From Acidobacteriota bacterium (GTDB taxonomy: Bacteria > Acidobacteriota > Terriglobia > UBA7540), in the NCBI GenBank assembly GCA_003224635.1, contig QHZK01000072.1, positions 1 to 12,973 of the forward strand: a stretch of 12,973 bases of DNA. The letters run 5' to 3'. The position numbers and the translations under genes were made by a program. The first letter of the stretch is position 1. Every line of letters begins with the position of its first letter. Positions 1-6,929 of this stretch are shown here, piece after piece. The notes beneath the pieces were generated by a model, which did not search any database, was not told where the DNA came from, and saw nothing but the letters and a program-made list of their open reading frames with translations.

Positions 1-421
1 GGCCGCCGAAAAGGAACTCCGGCTGGCACTGGTTGAGGACCCCAACCACCCGCTGGCCAATTACTATCTGGGCGACATTCTGCTCAAGAGCCAGAAGGCT
101 GACGACGCCGTTCCCTTACTCGAAATTGCCGTGGCGGCCAATCCCCAGTTGCCGCAGGCCTATTTTCAGTTGGGGAAGTGCTACGTCGCACAGGGAAAGC
201 TTCAGGAGGCCCTGAAGGTCTTGTTGAAGGCCGCTGAGCTCGATTCGAGCGACAAGGCGACGCATTACCAGCTCGCCCAGCTTTACGCGCAGCTCAAGCA
301 ACCGGACAAGTCGCAATATCATATGGAGGTCTTCCGAAAGCTCTACGAGCAAGAAAGGGACAAGAACTTCAAGCGAGACCAGAAGGCCCTGCACAAAGCA
401 GAAGACAGTGCCAGTAACTAA
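1..421 (+). CDS. Secreted-type TPR protein, C-terminal part (5' end outside window)
   Basis: Read from base 2, this open frame gives about 139 residues ending at the TAA at 419-421; the start lies before the window. It contains the end of one TPR unit and three full 34-residue units beginning PLANYYLGDIL, PQAYFQLGKCY and KATHYQLAQLY, followed by a charged tail rich in Lys, Asp and Glu. The units align directly with units 7-10 of the next gene (LANYYLGDIL versus LANFYLADIL, QLGKCYVAQG versus LLGKCHAGTG), so the two are tandem paralogs. TPR solenoids bind proteins or peptides and no catalytic motif is visible. By analogy with its neighbours it is probably exported, but its N terminus cannot be seen. 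The TPR call is secure; the partner and role are unknown. Confidence 0.92.
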   Translation, partial: AAEKELRLALVEDPNHPLANYYLGDILLKSQKADDAVPLLEIAVAANPQLPQAYFQLGKCYVAQGKLQEALKVLLKAAELDSSDKATHYQLAQLYAQLKQPDKSQYHMEVFRKLYEQERDKNFKRDQKALHKAEDSASN

Positions 422-439
422 CGGCCGAGGAAAGGCCGT
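421..439 (+). promoter_or_regulatory. Small hairpin at TPR gene junction with purine-rich loop
   Basis: ACGGCC (421-426) and GGCCGT (434-439) are perfect inverted repeats around the loop GAGGAAA. The hairpin starts on the last base of the upstream stop codon and ends 14 bases before the next ATG. The loop resembles a Shine-Dalgarno sequence but lies about 20 bases from the ATG, so its role in translation of the next gene is speculative. There is no U-tract directly after it, so it does not look like a terminator. Confidence 0.3.
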
Positions 440-453
440 CGGGCGGCGCCTTT

Positions 454-1608
454 ATGCGGAATACACCACTCGGCGCTTTAGCATTGACGATTCTCACCGC
501 TCATTCGACTCCGGGCCAAACCGCGTCGCCGAGCCTGGACAACCTCCTTTCCCACGCAGTTGAGCTCGAAAAGGGCCGGGATTTCGCCGGAGCCGAAAAG
601 ACTTACCGGCAGGCCCTGCTTGCCTCCCCGGACGACCCGGAAATCCTGAAGCGGCTGGGTATCGTTTGCCAAGAGCAGGGCGAATATGACCAGTCGATCG
701 CGGCTTTCCAGGAGATTTTGAAGCGCGCGCCGGTGTATCCCGAAGTCAATCTGCTCGCGGGAATCTCTTACTATGCGCTGAACCAGTTCGATCAGGCTGC
801 GGAGTCCATGAAGAAGGAGTTGGCGGCCGATCCCAAGGACCGGCAGGCGCGATACTACCTCGCCCTTGCGCTTCACGCGTCGAATCGAAACCTCGAAGCC
901 ATCCAGCAATTGGAAGGTCTGCTGACGGACCACCCCGCCGACATTCCGGCCCTGTATCAGCTCGCGCTATTCTACAAAGACGGCGCTCAAGAAGCGTCTC
1001 AACAGGTTGCAAAGCTGGCCCCCGATTCCGAGTGGTACCTTGCTCTGCGGGCCGAAGCGTTTGCGGACAACGGCCACCTGGACGAAGCCATCCAGCAGTA
1101 CAAAACGGTCTTGAGCAAGAACCCGAGCTTCCCGGGGATGCACTTCGAGCTGGGACAGGTGTACTGGAAAAAGAAGGATGCGGAGAACGCCCAGGCGGAG
1201 CTGAAATTAGCGTTGCAGGAGGACCCCAACCAGCCGCTCGCCAACTTTTACCTAGCCGATATCCTGACCACTCAAAAGGACTATCAGCAGGCGATACCGC
1301 ACCTTGAAATTACCATCGCCGCATATCCCAAGATGACGAAAGCCTATTTCCTGTTGGGGAAATGCCACGCCGGCACTGGGGACGTCCAGCAGGCCCTTCG
1401 AGTCTTCCAGCAAGCGTCGGAACTGGACCCCAAATACCAGGAGGTCCATTACCAGCTTTACCGGCTTTACGCGCGATTGAACAATAAGGAGGAGAGCCAA
1501 CGGCACCTCGAAATCGTCAAGAGACTGCAACAGGAGGATTCGAGCGAATTGCGGGAGAACATCCAAAAGTCCGGCCCGCAACCAACAAAACCCAATACGC
1601 ATGAGTAA
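454..1608 (+). CDS. Exported TPR-repeat protein, 384 aa (ten-unit family)
   Basis: The protein starts with a short hydrophobic export signal (residues about 5-16, LGALALTILTA, then polar HSTPGQTA). Residues 28-362 are a continuous TPR solenoid of ten units. Nine are 34 residues with the usual Leu/Gly/Tyr-Ala-Pro spacing (for example PEILKRLGIVCQEQGEY, PGMHFELGQVYWKKKDA). The fifth is only 29 residues and ends VAKLAPDS near residue 192. A 22-residue polar tail follows. The likely role is a periplasmic scaffold or binding protein; no enzyme motif is visible. ATG 454 is the only ATG that precedes the signal; an in-frame TAA lies at 415-417, and no good ribosome-binding site is close to it. The gene is 32 bases after one paralog and overlaps the next by 8 bases, which suggests one operon with coupled translation. 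Function is unknown. Confidence 0.93.
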   Translation: MRNTPLGALALTILTAHSTPGQTASPSLDNLLSHAVELEKGRDFAGAEKTYRQALLASPDDPEILKRLGIVCQEQGEYDQSIAAFQEILKRAPVYPEVNLLAGISYYALNQFDQAAESMKKELAADPKDRQARYYLALALHASNRNLEAIQQLEGLLTDHPADIPALYQLALFYKDGAQEASQQVAKLAPDSEWYLALRAEAFADNGHLDEAIQQYKTVLSKNPSFPGMHFELGQVYWKKKDAENAQAELKLALQEDPNQPLANFYLADILTTQKDYQQAIPHLEITIAAYPKMTKAYFLLGKCHAGTGDVQQALRVFQQASELDPKYQEVHYQLYRLYARLNNKEESQRHLEIVKRLQQEDSSELRENIQKSGPQPTKPNTHE

Positions 1609-2749
1609 AGCCGTTTGTCAGTCCGGAAAGTCGCGCCTCCGCCAGGCCTTCTGCCTCATCTGCTTGGCCGCCTCTGGTCTTCTCGCCGCCTCCCCCGAGG
1701 ATGTGAAGTCTCTGCTCGAGCAAGCGCGCACCTACGAGAAGGCCGAAGACTACGCCGGCGCCGAGCGTAGCTACCGCGAGGCGTTGACGCTCGCTCCCAA
1801 TGACCCTGAAGCCTTGAAGCGCCTCGGCATCCTCTACCAGACCGAGCTCAAGTTTGGCGATTCCATCGAACTTTTCCGTCGCGCTCTTTCCATCTCGCCT
1901 CAACAGCCTGAAGTCAGTTTCTATCTGGGGGCTTCCTATCTCGGACTCAACCAGTTCAAGGAAGCTCGGGAAAGCTTTGAGCGGGAACTCTCGACCGCGC
2001 ACCCGCACCCGCGCTGCCACTACTACTACGCCATCACCCTCCAGTCGCTCGGCCGCACGGACGACGCCCTGGCCCAGCTCCATCAATCCCTGGCCGCAAA
2101 TCCTAAGGACGCCGACGCGCTCTATCAGCTCGCGCGCCTCCACATGAACGCCTCGCTCGAGACCATGCAAACGCTTGCAGATCTCGGCCCTGACTCCTTC
2201 CAGCTGCACGCGCTGATGGGCGAGGTTTACGCCAACAACCATCGCTATGAAGAGTCTCTGAAGGAATATCGCGCCGCCTTGGCCAAGCGTCCTGATGCGC
2301 CCGGCCTGCACTATGCGCTCGGAACGGCTCTGCGGAACTTGAAACAGATCGACGAAGCGGAGAAGGAGTTTCTGGAGGCGCGCCGCGAGGACCCGAACGA
2401 CCCGCGCGTGAATCTCTACCTGGGCGAGTTCGCGGTGGGGCGGCAGCACTACGCCGACGCCATCGATTACCTGCGCGTCGCCTCGGCCGCCCAGCCCGGC
2501 CTGGCGCGCCCCCACTTCCTACTTGGCAGGTGTTACCTGGCGCTCAAAGACTTGGAGAAGTCGAAATCCGAACTGCTCATCGCCGCGCAAGCCGATCCCG
2601 CCGACCCACAGCCGCACTTCCTCCTGGCTCAGATTTATCGCGAGCAGGGCGACTCTGAATCGCGCGCCAGGGAGCTGAAGGAATTCGAGAGGCTTTCTTT
2701 GGCCGAGAAGACGAAAACCTACCAGAGCGCCAAGGCGGCGCCTCAATAG
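1601..2749 (+). CDS. Exported TPR-repeat protein, 382 aa (ten-unit family)
   Basis: A positively charged N terminus (KSRLRQ) precedes a hydrophobic stretch (residues about 16-30, ending GLLAAS), typical of a Sec signal peptide. The two Cys in this stretch (C18, C21) do not sit in a convincing lipobox. Residues 35-369 form ten TPR units: four of 34 residues, one short 29-residue unit ending LADLGPDS (about 192-199), and five more of 34. A 13-residue tail follows. The layout matches its upstream paralog unit for unit. The start codon lies inside the 3' end of that gene (8-base overlap) and no Shine-Dalgarno sequence precedes it, so translation is probably coupled. It uses more G/C-ending codons than the upstream paralog, so the duplication is not recent. 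Probably periplasmic, with unknown partner. Confidence 0.94.
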   Translation: MSKAVCQSGKSRLRQAFCLICLAASGLLAASPEDVKSLLEQARTYEKAEDYAGAERSYREALTLAPNDPEALKRLGILYQTELKFGDSIELFRRALSISPQQPEVSFYLGASYLGLNQFKEARESFERELSTAHPHPRCHYYYAITLQSLGRTDDALAQLHQSLAANPKDADALYQLARLHMNASLETMQTLADLGPDSFQLHALMGEVYANNHRYEESLKEYRAALAKRPDAPGLHYALGTALRNLKQIDEAEKEFLEARREDPNDPRVNLYLGEFAVGRQHYADAIDYLRVASAAQPGLARPHFLLGRCYLALKDLEKSKSELLIAAQADPADPQPHFLLAQIYREQGDSESRARELKEFERLSLAEKTKTYQSAKAAPQ

Positions 2750-2797
2750 GCTGGAGTTGGCAGTGAATTGCCCCACGAGGCACCGATGATCAAGAAA

Positions 2798-2837
2798 AAG
2801 AGGATGAGGCAGCCATATTTGGCTGCCTCATCCTCTG
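2798..2837 (-). terminator. Strong rho-independent terminator, oriented for the TonB receptor gene
   Basis: A perfect 16-bp inverted repeat (AGAGGATGAGGCAGCC at 2799-2814 and its complement at 2821-2836) flanks the six-base loop ATATTT, whose outer A and T can add a 17th pair. Read on the minus strand, the stem is followed at once by a run of five T, the classic intrinsic terminator form, 22 bases past the stop codon at 2858. On the plus strand the stem is preceded by A-rich sequence but has no T-run after it, so it would terminate the TPR genes less efficiently, although both converging transcripts cross it. Confidence 0.88.
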
Positions 2838-2857
2838 AACAAAAGCATAGACAATGG

Positions 2858-5800
2858 TTAGTATCTAATCTTCAGTCCAAACTGAATCTCACGTGGGAAG
2901 TTGGCTTGGCCGCCCACGCGCCCCAAACCACCGGATGTAAGACCCTGCAGGACAGAACCGTATTGGTCCCCACCCTGGTCGAAACCGAATAGAGTACGGT
3001 TGAAGATGTTCAAGAAATCTCCCCGGAACTCTATAATCACCCGCTCCGTGATTGCAGTCCGCTTGATAATCGAGAAATCTTCGTTGTAAGTGGGGAATCG
3101 GCGGAGATCCCCATCCGTCCGAGATTCATTACCAAGGGTAAAATTCTGCACCTGCATGCCGGATGAGAGCGGACCCGGGCATGCGCCCGCCGCTGCTGTC
3201 GGTGCCTGAGGATTGCAGAACGCGGCGCTGTTGATCGTCGTGCCCAGTGCGCCCACCCCGTTGGGGTCCCAGGTACCATTCAATATCGCAGCCGATTTCT
3301 TTGGAACGCCAGGTACGACATTGGGACGATTCAAGAACGACTTGGCCCCAATGAATGGCCAGAAAGAGTTGCCAATCGTGGAGATAATTTGTGGGGCGCC
3401 GCTTTGGTATTGATGGACGCCGGCGATGGTCCAGCCGCCAACAACCTTTCCTGCCACACCACCGACGTTGGCAAATCTCTGGCCCGGGCCGAACGGCAAT
3501 TGGTACTCATAACTCAATACCAGGTTGCTGGGATAGTCGTTGATACTAAGAGCTTTCTCGGCCTTTCTATTGTAAAAGTCTTGCGTGAAGCCAGAAAACT
3601 CATTGAAGAGGCTTTCTGAGTCGGTGAGAGTCTTGGACCAGGTATAGGACGCAATGAAACTCAAACCCTGAGAGAAATGCTTTCGGGCCTGAATCTGCAG
3701 CGCGTGATAGCTGGACACCCCAACCGCTTCCGCCTCATCCTCCATTTGGCCGTTATTCTGCACACTGTCTGTCGAGTATTGCGGGAACGGACGCAATGCC
3801 TGCCCCAGCAACGAGTTACCACCCCACAAGGCCTCGAATCCTGCAAAGGGCGAATGATGGCCTGTGGCTGCGTCGACGGGCATGGCCTGCACTATCGGGA
3901 GGGCCTGCACACCGGCATTACCGATGGGGTCAAACATGTGGTTACAGATCTGGGTAGTCCCCGGTGCGCCACCAGGCAAAGGACATGTGTACAACATGGC
4001 AGAATCACTCAGGTAATGTGTTGGTACGGTGTTGGAGTTTTGTATGCGGCTGGACAGATGGGTTCCCTTGGTTCCCACATATCCAAGATCAAGCAAAATC
4101 TCCCCCGGAAGGCGCCGCTGGATAGTGAAGCTCCAATTCTGAATATACGGCAAGTTTCCCCCTCCGGGGAAGGCGCCGAAGGACATCGGACCCTTTCCGT
4201 TGTCAAAGGATGGACTTTGAGTAGGTGGAGCGAATAAATTGGCAGGCCAGCCGTTTTGGAGGATCATGTGGTAGCCAGCATGCCCAGGGACAGTGCCCGG
4301 CAGAAATCCTGTAAGCACGCTCCCGTCGGTTTGCACTAAATTCGTAGCGCTGAACCCGTCCTGATTAGACGAATTTCCCAAGGACCTGTACGCCATCCCC
4401 GCAGTATAGAGGATTCCGTAACCGGCACGAATCACCGTCTTGTCGTTCAAAGAATAAGCAAGCCCGATTCGCGGACCGAGCGCCTTCGTATACGCCTTCG
4501 CCCCTGCGCGTCGCGAGGGCGTAGCGAAGACCAACGCACCTTTTATGCCGATGCTGGGATCGACAACTTCCGGGTCCCACCACGATACCTGGTTCTTCTT
4601 ATTCACAGTGGGCAGAAACAGGTCGTAGCGAAGGCCCAAGTTCCAAGTGAGTTTGGAAGTCGCCTTAAAATCGTCCTGGACAAAGCCCGCATAGCGGCTC
4701 GACCGGTCTTCAACCGGCGCGATGACAATGCCCTCTCTGCCATTACTTACCAAGCCCAAGAGGAAACCACCCACGCCCATGCCCGTTAGGGGCTGCCCGA
4801 AACCGTTGCTATCAGTATAGAACCCTCCAGGTAGCGAAGTTGTTCCCGCATTGAAAACCAGGCCGCTGGACTGGGCGGCAGTGCCAAGCTCGTTGGTCTC
4901 AAACCTGTAATAACTGACGCCCATCTTGATCGTGTGGCGGCCTTTGTTCCATGTGAGCGCTTCGTCGATGGAGTAATCGTTGGTGGCATTGTATTGCTGA
5001 CCGCCGCGCCCATAGACGTTTCCCAAGCCACCAATGATCAACTCAGGAAAGGTCGACCCGGTACCCGATTGGGGCACGCCGCTATATCCAATCTTTCCCG
5101 GCCAACCGGTTCCGCCTATGGGGAATGAATCCGAACGATAACGGTTGAATCCCAGCACCCAATGGTTGATGAGAGTCGGTCGCAGACTCCAATCATGGGC
5201 AAGGCGAGCAATACCCTGAGTGTTGGTCGAGATCGAGCCCTCACTAATCGCGCCGGGCCATTTCGACCCGGTGATGGGGCTGCTTTTCCACCAAATATAT
5301 TCCCCCATCAGCCGGTGGTTGTTGCCTATATTGTGATCGACTTTGGCACCCCACTGGTTGGCAGGAAGTAAGTTCTTGTACGTTGTCAGCCAGTTGTTGA
5401 CGTACCCACCCTGGCAGGACGGGCAAGCGGGCGGGTTTGCAAATTGCGCGAACATCTTCGCGGCCACAGGGTCAATTCGGTTTGCCGGGATGATGTTTCC
5501 AGGGAATGGATCGCGAATCAGCGTGGTCGCGGTTGCCGTTAATCCAGTGCTCGGACAATTGGCATTACCAGGTATCCCCGGATCGACCAGTCCCGCCGTA
5601 ACATTTCGAGTACACCGTGGGTCGTAAATCGCACCACTAAGAATCGGTCGGCCGAGGGCATCCGTACCAATTTTGGAACCCAGGAGGTTGCTCAAGTCCC
5701 CGCTCTTCATAGCCGCAGTAGGAAGAGTATCCAGTGTATTTGCGCCCGCCTCTTTGGACAGGCGGAAGCCGGCATACCAGCCATAAAAGAAGGTCCTGTC

Positions 5801-6721
5801 TTTGCCGTTATACAGCTTCGGAATAATCACCGGGCCGCCGCCTGTAACTCCAAACTCATTCTGCTTATTGAGGGGTGTCTTGGCGGCATAGAAGCCGCGC
5901 GCATCCAACGCCTCGTTCCGGAGGTACTCGTATGCAGTGCCGTGAAACTGGTTGGTGCCGCTCTTTAATGTGAAACTGGTGATTCCGAGGCCCGTCTGTC
6001 CGTATTCAGCCGGAGGGTTGAGCGTGATTACGTTAAACTCTCCCACCACGTCAGGAGGGAAGTTGAGTTGGCGAAAATCCCCCGACATCGCATAGCCCTG
6101 GCCAATAACGGCCCCATCCAGATGGAACTCCGTGCTACCACTTTGGCCGCCATTTACAGTGGTATTCAACTGCCTGCCTGAGCCGCTTGGCGTCCCGGCC
6201 GCCGTCCCTTTTCCCGTTACGCCAGGGGCGAGCGTCATGTAGAATCCAGGATTGCGCTGCTCCCCTTGCGAGACAATCGGTAATTCTTCAATGTCCCGGC
6301 TTGAAATCACAGTTCCGCGCCCCGACGTGTCCCTCTGAAGGATCTCCGCCTGAGCAGTTACCTGGACGGTTTCAGTCCTGGCTCCGACCTGCAATTGGAT
6401 GTCCAAGGAGAGAGTCTGCCCTACTTCCAGGGTAATCCCCGAATGAACGTACTTCTTGAAACCTGTCTGTTCGGCGGTTACGTCGTACGTTCCCACCCGC
6501 AAAAGCGAAATCGTGTAGTTTCCGCCAGAGGCGCTTACAGTCCTGGTGCTAATGCTGGTTGCGGTGTTGGTAGCGGTCACGGACACGCCGGAGATCACCC
6601 CCCCACTCGGATCGGTGACGGTACCGGTGATGGTCCCCCGGTCGCTCTGCCCGAACAGCGCCGGTGACAGCAGCAGGCCTGTTAACGACAGCACGCACAC
6701 ACCCACGCGGGTCCTTCTCAT
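2858..6721 (-). CDS. Oar-like TonB-dependent outer-membrane receptor, 1287 aa
   Basis: An N-terminal signal peptide (MRRTRVGVCVLSLTGLLLSP, cleavage near residue 25) is followed by a carboxypeptidase-regulatory-like beta-sandwich (about 28-112: GTITGTVTDPSGG, GNYTISLLRVGTYDVTAEQTGF). A plug domain follows (about 120-260: SSRDIEELPIV, STEFHLDGA, FTLKSGTNQFHGTAYEYLRN). The rest is a long beta-barrel region with alternating aromatic strands, ending REIQFGLKIRY with a C-terminal aromatic residue as outer-membrane barrels do. Length and order fit the Oar-like receptors abundant in Acidobacteriota. The expected role is energy-dependent uptake of a large ligand, perhaps an oligosaccharide or peptide; the ligand cannot be read from sequence. 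The frame stays open upstream to about 7186, but ATG 6721 is chosen because the signal peptide starts there, AGGAGG lies 9-10 bases before it, and the extension would overlap the upstream TPR gene with low-complexity shadow sequence. Local GC looks lower than in the flanking genes. Confidence 0.95.
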   Translation of the reverse strand: MRRTRVGVCVLSLTGLLLSPALFGQSDRGTITGTVTDPSGGVISGVSVTATNTATSISTRTVSASGGNYTISLLRVGTYDVTAEQTGFKKYVHSGITLEVGQTLSLDIQLQVGARTETVQVTAQAEILQRDTSGRGTVISSRDIEELPIVSQGEQRNPGFYMTLAPGVTGKGTAAGTPSGSGRQLNTTVNGGQSGSTEFHLDGAVIGQGYAMSGDFRQLNFPPDVVGEFNVITLNPPAEYGQTGLGITSFTLKSGTNQFHGTAYEYLRNEALDARGFYAAKTPLNKQNEFGVTGGGPVIIPKLYNGKDRTFFYGWYAGFRLSKEAGANTLDTLPTAAMKSGDLSNLLGSKIGTDALGRPILSGAIYDPRCTRNVTAGLVDPGIPGNANCPSTGLTATATTLIRDPFPGNIIPANRIDPVAAKMFAQFANPPACPSCQGGYVNNWLTTYKNLLPANQWGAKVDHNIGNNHRLMGEYIWWKSSPITGSKWPGAISEGSISTNTQGIARLAHDWSLRPTLINHWVLGFNRYRSDSFPIGGTGWPGKIGYSGVPQSGTGSTFPELIIGGLGNVYGRGGQQYNATNDYSIDEALTWNKGRHTIKMGVSYYRFETNELGTAAQSSGLVFNAGTTSLPGGFYTDSNGFGQPLTGMGVGGFLLGLVSNGREGIVIAPVEDRSSRYAGFVQDDFKATSKLTWNLGLRYDLFLPTVNKKNQVSWWDPEVVDPSIGIKGALVFATPSRRAGAKAYTKALGPRIGLAYSLNDKTVIRAGYGILYTAGMAYRSLGNSSNQDGFSATNLVQTDGSVLTGFLPGTVPGHAGYHMILQNGWPANLFAPPTQSPSFDNGKGPMSFGAFPGGGNLPYIQNWSFTIQRRLPGEILLDLGYVGTKGTHLSSRIQNSNTVPTHYLSDSAMLYTCPLPGGAPGTTQICNHMFDPIGNAGVQALPIVQAMPVDAATGHHSPFAGFEALWGGNSLLGQALRPFPQYSTDSVQNNGQMEDEAEAVGVSSYHALQIQARKHFSQGLSFIASYTWSKTLTDSESLFNEFSGFTQDFYNRKAEKALSINDYPSNLVLSYEYQLPFGPGQRFANVGGVAGKVVGGWTIAGVHQYQSGAPQIISTIGNSFWPFIGAKSFLNRPNVVPGVPKKSAAILNGTWDPNGVGALGTTINSAAFCNPQAPTAAAGACPGPLSSGMQVQNFTLGNESRTDGDLRRFPTYNEDFSIIKRTAITERVIIEFRGDFLNIFNRTLFGFDQGGDQYGSVLQGLTSGGLGRVGGQANFPREIQFGLKIRY

Positions 6722-6730
6722 TAGCGATTT

Positions 6731-6737
6731 CCCTCCT
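6731..6737 (-). promoter_or_regulatory. Shine-Dalgarno site of the TonB receptor
   Basis: On the minus strand AGGAGGG lies 9 bases before the ATG at 6721, within a purine-only run. It fixes the receptor start against the longer open frame that continues upstream. Confidence 0.8.
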
Positions 6738-6848
6738 CTCTCTTTCTTTACTGGCGATCCCCAGACCAAGCGCGGAACCACCAAATGCTGCGAAGGCGAG
6801 TTTGCCATCTCCGGCCGAGGCAGCCCGTTGCCCCTTCCAAGCCGGGGC

Positions 6849-6876
6849 AGTCTAGCAGATGGCGCCGAGTTGTCAA
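6849..6876 (-). promoter_or_regulatory. Sigma70-type promoter for the TonB receptor
   Basis: On the minus strand a perfect -35 box TTGACA (6871-6876) is followed after 16 bases by TAGACT (6849-6854), a 4/6 match to TATAAT. The TAGACT is preceded by TGC, the extended -10 TGn element. Transcription would begin near 6842 and leave a leader of about 120 bases before the ATG at 6721. The promoter sits wholly in the gap downstream of the fourth TPR gene, so the receptor could be expressed on its own. Confidence 0.6.
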
Positions 6877-6880
6877 GGGA

Positions 6881-6901
6881 AATAATGGCTGATTTAGCCA
6901 T
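6881..6901 (-). terminator. Weak terminator-like hairpin after the minus-strand TPR gene
   Basis: ATGGCT (6885-6890) and AGCCAT (6896-6901) form a 6-bp stem with a 5-base loop. On the minus strand it is followed by TATTT. It lies about 29 bases past the stop codon at 6930 and immediately before the receptor promoter. A neighbouring imperfect palindrome (ACCGAA-G-TTCGGT, 6904-6916) could be part of the same structure or an operator. The stem is short, so termination is uncertain. Confidence 0.35.
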
Positions 6902-6929
6902 AGACCGAAGTTCGGTGGAGCGCCTCATT

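Noticed and set aside
1601..1700. Lipoprotein signal in the second complete TPR protein
   Set aside because: Two Cys occur in the hydrophobic segment (FCLICLAAS), but neither is preceded by a convincing lipobox, so an ordinary signal peptide is more likely.
1517..2515. 332-codon open frame on the minus strand
   Set aside because: Antisense to the TPR genes; the apparent repeats are the reverse image of the TPR periodicity.
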